A stretch of DNA of 64,000 nucleotides, taken from NCBI RefSeq assembly GCF_014200305.1, contig NZ_JACHBL010000001.1:2232001-2296000 (forward strand), in the 5' to 3' direction. The position numbers were made by a program, and so were the translations under genes. The notes beneath the pieces were generated by a model. The model worked only from the letters and a program-made list of their open reading frames with translations. It had not been told where the DNA came from and searched no databases. Below, one piece after another: positions 58,644-64,000 of this stretch (its first letter is position 1; each line of letters begins with the position of its first letter). Source of the stretch: Neomicrococcus lactis. GTDB taxonomy: Bacteria; Actinomycetota; Actinomycetes; Actinomycetales; Micrococcaceae.

Positions 58644-59996
58644 ATGTCTTCTAATTCACCTGCGAATCACGCTCAGGACCTCGGACCTACGCTGAGCGGT
58701 CAAGCGCGACCACGCCCTGAAGGCATCGGCAAAGACGCCCGCCGCCGGGTGGTAACAGCATCCTTCATTGGAAACTTCGTGGAATGGTTCGATTACGCCG
58801 CCTACGGCTACCTCGCCACCACCATCGCTGTGGTCTTCTTCCCAGAACAAGACCGCCAGCTGGCACTTCTCTCTACCTTTGCATTATTTGCGATCTCGTT
58901 CTTGGTCCGCCCATTGGGTGGCTTCATTTGGGGCCACTTGGGCGACCGCATTGGACGCCGCAACGCGCTGAGCTGGTCCATTCTCATCATGTCTTTCGCG
59001 ACCTTCTGCGTGGGACTACTCCCCGGCTATGCGGTGTTGGGCTTCGGCGCCCCGCTGTTGTTGTTGCTCCTACGATTGGTGCAGGGCTTCTCCGCTTCCG
59101 GCGAGTACGCGGGAGCGTCGGCGTTCCTCGTGGAATACGCGCCGGCTAACAAGCGTGGACTGTATGCCGCCGTCGTACCGGCTTCTACAGCTGCCGGCCT
59201 GCTTTTGGGCTCCTTGTTTGCCGCTGCGTTGACCGGACTATTGGACGCGCAAGCGCTCCAGGACTGGGGTTGGCGTATTCCGTTCCTCTTGGCTGCGCCG
59301 ATGGGGCTCATCGGCCGCTACATCAGGACCAAGCTTGAGGACACCCCGGCCTTCCGCGAGCTGACCCTCGAGGACGAGGCCGTGAAGGCTCCCGCGATGG
59401 ATCTGTTCAAGAACTACTGGCGTCCGCTGCTGCTCGCGGTGGGTGCGGTATTGCTGAACGCCGTGGGCTTCTACGTGATTCTGTCCTACATGCCTACCTA
59501 CTTGTCAGAGGTCATGGGGCTGAATCAGACGCTGTCCTTCATCGCCACCACTGTGGCCCTGTTGACGTACATCGGCTTCATCCTGCTGACCGGCATGCTG
59601 TCCGACCGCTTTGGTCGCAAGAAGGTCCTCATGGCCGCATCCGTGCTGTTCATTCTCTTCACCGTCCCAGCGTTCGCACTGTTGGATTCCGATTCCTTCG
59701 CAGTGATCTTGCTGATCCAGATTGCTCTCGGCGCCATGCTCACGCTCAACGATGGAACGCTCCCATCCTTCCTCGCGGAAATGTTCCCCACGCGCGTCCG
59801 CTACTCCGGCTTCGCGGTGAGCTTCAACTTGGCGAACGCGATCTTCGGCGGCACCGCGCCGTTCGTAGCCACGTTGCTGATTCAGGTCACCGGCAACAAC
59901 CTCGCTCCGGCCTGGTACCTCGTGGGTGCCGCGGCGATCTCGCTGATTGCGGTCGCCCTCGCGAAGGAGACCTCGAAGGACGCGCTGCGTCACTAG
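58644..59996 (+). CDS. MHS-family (MFS) metabolite:H+ symporter
   Basis: A 450-residue, 12-helix transporter of the metabolite:H+ symporter family (proline/betaine ProP, alpha-ketoglutarate KgtP type). SFIGNFVEWFDYAAYGY at residues 36-52, RPLGGFIWGHLGDRIGRRNAL and LVQGFSASGEYAGASAFL are family hallmarks. It follows the IclR gene and has an IclR-type site upstream that matches the one before creatinase, so creatine, sarcosine, betaine or a related N-methyl compound is the likely substrate; this is inference. A strong terminator follows. Confidence 0.88.
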   Translation: MSSNSPANHAQDLGPTLSGQARPRPEGIGKDARRRVVTASFIGNFVEWFDYAAYGYLATTIAVVFFPEQDRQLALLSTFALFAISFLVRPLGGFIWGHLGDRIGRRNALSWSILIMSFATFCVGLLPGYAVLGFGAPLLLLLLRLVQGFSASGEYAGASAFLVEYAPANKRGLYAAVVPASTAAGLLLGSLFAAALTGLLDAQALQDWGWRIPFLLAAPMGLIGRYIRTKLEDTPAFRELTLEDEAVKAPAMDLFKNYWRPLLLAVGAVLLNAVGFYVILSYMPTYLSEVMGLNQTLSFIATTVALLTYIGFILLTGMLSDRFGRKKVLMAASVLFILFTVPAFALLDSDSFAVILLIQIALGAMLTLNDGTLPSFLAEMFPTRVRYSGFAVSFNLANAIFGGTAPFVATLLIQVTGNNLAPAWYLVGAAAISLIAVALAKETSKDALRH

Positions 59997-60018
59997 CGTT
60001 TCCCATTTGTTAACGGCA

Positions 60019-60071
60019 GAAGCCGGGTTGCTTGGAGATTCTCACAACACATCTCCAAGCAACCCGGCTTC
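60019..60071 (+). terminator. very strong rho-independent terminator
   Basis: Perfect 21-bp arms at 60019-60039 and 60051-60071 with an 11-base loop, followed by AGCTTTTCCTCTT. It ends the MHS transporter transcript. Confidence 0.9.
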
Positions 60072-60086
60072 AGCTTTTCCTCTTGA

Positions 60087-60106
60087 ATACGACGACGCGG
60101 CTTGCG
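60087..60106 (+). repeat. copy of the dispersed TACGACG motif
   Basis: AATACGACGACGCGGCTTGC follows the terminator by 15 bases, in the short gap before the ABC remnant. Confidence 0.45.
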
Positions 60107-60142
60107 TCCTGCAATACCCCTTGCGGCTAGTGGCCCTTGCGT

Positions 60143-60607
60143 TTAGTGGCGGCGCAGCGCGGGATCCGACTCGTCGAAGATCTGCCCGCCCTGCAAGTGC
60201 AGGCAACGCTCGGCACGAGCTGCAACCCCTGAATCATGCGTGACCGCGATGATCGTGAGGGCTTCGGCGTTGGAAATCGCGCGGCCTTCCAGTGCGGTGT
60301 TGACGTTCTCGTAGGCGTTGAGCGTGGGGATCAAGTTGAAGTCTTGGAAGACAAACCCGATGTAATCCCGGCGCACCCTGGTCAGCTGACCGCTCGATGA
60401 CTTGGTCAGTTGGTGAGTGCCAAGCTGGATGGTTCCTTCGTCCGGCGTATCGAGAGCGCCAAGGAACTGAAACAGCGTCGACTTTCCGCCGCCCGTGGGT
60501 CCCTGAATCGTAGCGAACTCGCCCGGCGGCACCTCGAGGTTGAGGTTCTTGAGGACCACCAGGTTCTCGCCGCGGCCAACCGCCGAAGGCACTAGTGGCC
60601 AAGCCAC
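60143..60607 (-). pseudogene. MacB-type ABC transporter ATPase, internally deleted
   Basis: Walker A (GPTGGGKST) and the Q-loop (FVFQDFNLIPTLNAYENV) are intact, but the sequence then jumps from ALEGRA to NAEALTIIAVTHDSGVA, so the ABC signature (LSGGQ) and Walker B are missing while the H-loop (THD) is kept. About 75 residues are lost in frame. The N-terminus is fused to the end of the permease remnant and lacks its own start. It cannot hydrolyse ATP. Original role: ATPase for the FtsX-type permease encoded just upstream. Confidence 0.85.
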
Positions 60608-61245
60608 TGAGGATGGCTAGGCCACTCGCGAGCAAGACGATCCACAAGGACACCGGAGCGTGGAGCACAATGTCCTGGGCCTGACTTGCTGCGTTGCCAA
60701 AGGCCCTGACCCATGGGGCCGCCAGTCGGCATTCCAGCTGGAGCACCCTGTCCGCCAGCCGGCGTCGTCGTAGTCCCCCCAGCGCTGATCGTGGGACCAA
60801 GCGCGTTGATGATCGCCACCGCACCGAGCCCCAGGGCGAGTCCGGCGATGCCGCCAATGATGGACTGAATCATGGATTCGCCTGCCACCTGAGCTACCAC
60901 TCGGTTGTTAGACCAGCCGAGTGCCTTCAGCGTTCCGAACTCACGGGTGCGGCGCGCTACGCCGGAGCTCGTGAGCAACATAGCGATCAAGAGTGCCACA
61001 GCGAGGACCGCGATCGAGAGCAACGTGCCGAGGTTGGAAATCAACGAGGATGCGCTCGCGAGCGCGCTGGAAACCTGCGACGCCAACTCCGACTGCGTGC
61101 TGATCGTGCTGTCTGGGACGGCGCTTTCCAGCGCGGTGACTTTTCCGGGCCCACCCATGCGGCCTAACGGTTCGGGACTCGCGGCCTTTGCGTTGGCCTG
61201 CGCACTGGGGTAGTTCACGATCGCGCCAAGAGTATTTGGTATCCC
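60600..61245 (-). pseudogene. FtsX/MacB-type permease remnant, truncated and frameshifted
   Basis: C-terminal half of an ABC permease: LLSIAVLAVALLIAMLLTSSGVARRTREFGTLKALGWSN and SMIQSIIGGIAGLALGLGAVAII are typical FtsX helices. The N-terminal transmembrane and extracellular parts are gone (sequence begins near NTLGAIVNYPSAQ). The frame shifts near 60700, after a Gly/Pro-rich linker, and the final helix (IVLLASGLAILSGLATSAFGG) continues in another frame. A TACGACG copy lies in the linker near 60765. Non-functional. Confidence 0.85.
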
Positions 61246-61249
61246 TCAC

Positions 61250-61637
61250 GGAGCGAGCCCAGCGTGCTGACCAGACCCGCGAAGCCGAGGCACGTCGTCG
61301 TATGGCAGTGGGACGCCTCCGCTGCTGCAGCCTGATCTCGGCGAACTGAATGGCTCATTGGAGCGCATGCGCCTAGCGGGCCTCGATGCTCACGTGACCA
61401 TTCGCGGTCAACTTTCTGACGTGGTGGGTGCCACCGATTATGTCGCTTTCCGTGGCTAACCCGGTGTCTGTAACGGCTCCGGAACGCGATGCTGAAACCG
61501 GCGGCGGCTTTGGGCTCGTGGGGCTACGCGGGCGCGCGGCGGCGATCGGCGGAACCGTCTGGACAGACACCACGCCCGGCTATTTCTGGCTGTATGCGCA
61601 GTTAGCCATGACGCCATCTGCGGCGGTGACGCCTTGA
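61250..61637 (+). pseudogene. histidine kinase remnant
   Basis: Pieces of an actinobacterial two-component sensor: ERAQRADQTREAEARRRMAVGRL (linker before the phosphoacceptor helix) at 61251-61320, then, in another frame, LERMRLAGLDAHVTIRGQLSDVVGATDYVAFR, then in a third frame ANPVSVTAPERDAETGGGFGLVGLRGRAAAIGGTV, the G-box end of the ATPase domain. The phosphoacceptor His, N-box and much of the ATPase domain are missing. At its left end it abuts the truncated permease, so one deletion probably removed the ends of both. Confidence 0.75.
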
Positions 61638-62313
61638 CCAGAGTTTTGGTGGTGGATGATCAGTCGCTCATCCGCCAAGGGTGACGGACGTTCTTGGATC
61701 CCACCCGGATATTGAGGTGGTGGGGGAGGCTGTTGACGACGCCCAGGCCGTAGCGTGCGTCCAGAGTCTTCGCCCGAGCGTGGTCCTCATGGACATTCGC
61801 ATGCCGCTCGTTGACGGTATCGAGGCGACCCGCCGGATATTCGAGGACCCCAACAACGCTGACGTACGCGACCTCATTCTGACCACGTTCGAGGAAGACG
61901 AAAACGTGGTTTCCCCCATTCGCGCGGGAGCCAGCGGATTTATCGGCAAGGGCGCTGAGCTTGAGGACATTGTCAAGGCAGTTTTAGCGGTGTACGACGG
62001 CGACGCTCTGCTGTCGCCCGTCGCCACCCGGGCGTTGATCACCCGTTATGTCGCTGAAGTTCCGCGAAACTCCTCCGCAGGTACACCGCATTTTCCCGAG
62101 CTAGAGCAGCTGACGGTTCGTGAACAAGAAGTGTTGGTGCTCGTGGCGAGGGGATTCTCCAACACGGACATTGCAGAGCATCTGCAGATCTCGCCGTACA
62201 CCTCGAAGACGCACGTCAATCGCATCATGGATAAGGTGCAGGCGCATGATCGCGCTCAGTTGGTGGTCCTGGCGTATGAGTCAGGTCTCCTGACGCCGGG
62301 CCAGCAGAACTAG
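61634..62313 (+). pseudogene. NarL/LuxR-type response regulator with frameshift
   Basis: The frame starting at TTG 61634 encodes TRVLVVDDQSLIRQG (acidic pocket Asp-Asp) and hits TGA at 61682; the rest continues in a different frame (VLGSHPDIEVVGEAVDDAQA, phosphoacceptor Asp in VVLMDIRMP, conserved Lys in GASGFIGKGAE, and a C-terminal LuxR helix-turn-helix LTVREQEVLVLVARGFSNTDIAEHLQIS). A single indel near 61678-61690 breaks it. The start overlaps the kinase stop by 3 bases, as in intact pairs. A product restarted at GTG 61681 would lack the acidic pocket but retain the DNA-binding domain. Confidence 0.8.
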
Positions 62314-62346
62314 CCCGGCGGATTTCAGGAATTGGTGCTTTAGTCG

Positions 62347-62979
62347 CTAGGCCGCCGCGTGGCGGGCGCTCGTGGAGAGCTCCTTGGTGAACTCGTCGAC
62401 GTGGCGTTCGATCAGATCGACGATCTCCCGAACTTCCTCGACAGACTTTTCTGCAAGGAGCGGGATGTCCCACTCGATGTAGGTGGTGTCTGGCCGCTGC
62501 TCGATCTGGTCCAAGCAACCCATGGCGACTACGTATTCGGCGGCGTCATGGACGTCAGTGTCGAGGGGCTTGGGGAACATGCCGCTCAAGTCGATGCCGC
62601 GCTCCTGAAGGACTTCCACGGCACGGTGATGCAAGTGGCCGCCCGGGTTGACGCCGCCGGAGCGCGTCCCGACAGCGCCTTCTGTCCGGCGTCCCATGAG
62701 GGCGGCTGCAATTTGCGAGCGTCCGGTGTTGGACGGGCACACGAACAATACACGCGGCTTGTCGCCCTGGATGAGTCCATGCGAAATAGCCAGTGCGTGG
62801 AGGCGCTGATCCGCGAAGTGCTCCGTGGTGGTGAAAAGGTGAGTCTTGACTTTACTTTGGGCGTCGAGCGTCGCGAACGAGTAGTTGACGACATCGGCAA
62901 TTTTCTCGGGGCTGAAGAGCTTTCCGTACTTCTCGGTCAGGTGTTCAGCAATGCGTGGCAGCATGCGTCGTGTTTCCAT
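62347..62979 (-). CDS. low-molecular-weight phosphatase / arsenate reductase-like protein
   Basis: A 210-residue protein: an N-terminal three-helix domain (residues 1-65, RMLPRIAEHLTEKYG) found in actinobacterial arsenate-mycothiol transferase relatives, and an LMW-PTP domain with the Cys-x5-Arg loop FVCPSNTGRSQIAAAL (Cys81, Arg87). The loop differs from the usual CVHNAGRS of arsenate reductases, and the later MGCLDQIEQRPDTTYIEWDIP keeps the GC and WDIP-type features. Start 62979 has AAAGGAG 6 bases upstream. No arsR or arsB neighbour is visible, so its function in arsenate resistance is uncertain. Confidence 0.78.
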   Translation of the reverse strand: METRRMLPRIAEHLTEKYGKLFSPEKIADVVNYSFATLDAQSKVKTHLFTTTEHFADQRLHALAISHGLIQGDKPRVLFVCPSNTGRSQIAAALMGRRTEGAVGTRSGGVNPGGHLHHRAVEVLQERGIDLSGMFPKPLDTDVHDAAEYVVAMGCLDQIEQRPDTTYIEWDIPLLAEKSVEEVREIVDLIERHVDEFTKELSTSARHAAA

Positions 62980-63129
62980 GGCCACTCCTTTTGAGTCGAG
63001 TCCCTATTTGAACCTCAGTTGAACAGAAGCTGAACTTTAGGTTAACAAGCATAATGACGCCGCTGTGATTTGTAACTAGTTCAGAGTGATTTTTTAGGCC
63101 ATCGCAGGGGTTCCAGTACTTTGGGAAGT

Positions 63130-64000
63130 ATGCCCCCTAGATATGAAGAGAAGGCACCCAAGCCGAGCGGCGGCGTCGTACTCCTTTCTGAAAATGACGG
63201 AAACGTAGCGCGCCAAACGCAAGCCCAAAAGCTCAATACCCTGAACCACAAGTACTTGGTGCGCGTGGAATCCCGCGCCACCTGGTCCGGAATTGTGGCC
63301 GCGGTGCTGGCGGGCGGCTTCGCTTTTCTCGCGTTCCAGGGGTACCGACCGCCGCTGTCTGGAGACAATTCGGTGGCCGTGTATGCGGCAATTCTGTCTG
63401 CGATTGCCTCGGCGCTCGCGTTCTTCATGGGGTTTCTCTTCGCAACGCAGCAAGCGCTGAAGTGGCTCTCGGAACGACCATTGCCGCGCCGGATTCTCGA
63501 CGCTCTGGCGCTCATGGCCATGCACGGATCCATCGCGATGATGGGATCCTTGGCACTGTTTCGGATGTTCCAAGCGTCTTTCGTGGGCCTGACTGTTGAT
63601 GCCATCGCGGGATCGGCCATGGTGGCTGGCGCTGCGGCTATGGCTGCGTACTTGTCCTACTCTTCGGGCGCCAAGATCAGCACGGCAAGCCTGTCAGTGC
63701 TGTTGGCTTCTTATATCGCCGCGGGCGTTGTGGTGAGCATGCTGTACGCCGAAAATCCCTTCTGGTGGCACTCGATGTTCAGTGAACTGGGCACGGGGCA
63801 GGCAGGCGCCACCAGCTATTGGACGTTCAACACCACGCTGGTGACTTCAGGAATTCTGCTCGCGCTGCTCGCCGACTTCATCACGCGTGAACTCAAGGAC
63901 TGGAGCGAAGTGAAATGGCTGGCCAAGCGAGAGCTGATTGATTTTTCGCCGGCTCTGCCCGTGCGGTTCTTGAGGCGAATGGAGACGCGGTTTGTGCGGC
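63130..64000 (+). CDS. DUF998-type membrane protein (3' end beyond window)
   Basis: At least 290 residues, still open at the right edge. After a 50-residue polar N-terminus come about six hydrophobic helices; the segment NPFWWHSMFSELGTGQAGATSYWTFN is typical of DUF998 membrane proteins. ATG 63130 has GGGAAG 2-8 bases upstream. The N-terminal PSGGVVLLSE stretch is encoded by a copy of the dispersed TACGACG motif (63166-63183), nearly the same as in the NadB tail. Function unknown. Confidence 0.7.
   Translation, partial: MPPRYEEKAPKPSGGVVLLSENDGNVARQTQAQKLNTLNHKYLVRVESRATWSGIVAAVLAGGFAFLAFQGYRPPLSGDNSVAVYAAILSAIASALAFFMGFLFATQQALKWLSERPLPRRILDALALMAMHGSIAMMGSLALFRMFQASFVGLTVDAIAGSAMVAGAAAMAAYLSYSSGAKISTASLSVLLASYIAAGVVVSMLYAENPFWWHSMFSELGTGQAGATSYWTFNTTLVTSGILLALLADFITRELKDWSEVKWLAKRELIDFSPALPVRFLRRMETRFVR
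63166..63183 (-). repeat. copy of the dispersed TACGACG motif in a protein N-terminal tail
   Basis: On the - strand GAGTACGACGCCGCCGCT, encoding SGGVVL of the DUF998-type protein. Confidence 0.45.

Noticed and set aside
61634-62313. Intact response regulator starting at 61681
   Set aside because: The missing first strand with the acidic pocket is encoded just upstream in another frame, so it is better read as a frameshifted gene.

Overview
The window looks like chromosome from a high-GC Gram-positive bacterium, most likely Micrococcales/Micrococcaceae (Arthrobacter-Glutamicibacter relatives). The grounds are roughly 58-60% GC in the backbone, GTG starts, several promoters whose -10 box sits 6-7 bases before the start codon (leaderless mRNAs), a DUF222/13E12-type HNH gene, an NrtR-nadABC-cysteine desulfurase operon, a FemAB-type cell-wall gene and a heterotetrameric sarcosine oxidase operon. 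I see no rRNA, tRNA, CRISPR array, integrase or replication origin.

Layout. 1-1057: end of an IS110-family element with a structured non-coding flank that could encode its bridge RNA. 1058-14780: housekeeping and transport genes (extradiol dioxygenase-like protein, heterodimeric ABC exporter with a structured leader, CPBP protease, MFS and MATE exporters, TetR, small membrane proteins, CGNR regulator, EamA transporter). 14845-17386: a broken alpha/beta hydrolase and a DUF222-HNH protein. 17581-20654: copper efflux operon csoR-copZ-copA with a CsoR operator inside its promoter. 20774-22333: acyl-CoA synthetase.

22509-32730 is the most unusual region: a lower-GC (about 47% where sampled) five-gene defence-type island encoding a C5 cytosine methyltransferase, a large sacsin-like GHKL ATPase, a MORC/MutL-like GHKL ATPase, a PD-(D/E)XK protein (DUF4420) and a Z1 superfamily 2 helicase-like protein. 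The last four genes are tightly packed or overlapping. The core resembles the restriction systems linked to prokaryotic MORC ATPases; the extra sacsin-like ATPase is what makes this version notable.

32825-39972: FemAB transferase, then NAD synthesis (nrtR, nadA, nadB, nadC, cysteine desulfurase) behind a promoter with a palindromic operator. 40134-40712: a decayed lipoprotein gene with a 3 x 30-bp tandem repeat and a 45-residue membrane protein.

41320-59996 encodes a complete route from creatinine to serine: an NCS1-type permease and creatininase (creatinine to creatine), creatinase (creatine to sarcosine plus urea), SoxBDAG (sarcosine to glycine plus a C1 unit) and GlyA (glycine to serine). 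GntR, PucR and IclR regulators and an MHS-family transporter sit among them. A 17-bp operator-like sequence recurs before creatinase, before the IclR gene and before the MHS transporter, suggesting one IclR regulon. An aldehyde dehydrogenase-DUF779 pair and an MFS exporter are in the same block.

60143-62313 is a graveyard: a MacB-type ABC ATPase, an FtsX permease, a histidine kinase and a LuxR-type response regulator, all disrupted. A low-molecular-weight phosphatase/arsenate-reductase-like gene and a partial DUF998 membrane protein end the window. A short motif, TACGACGNCG, recurs at least 14 times across the window, in intergenic hairpins and in linkers or tails of proteins.
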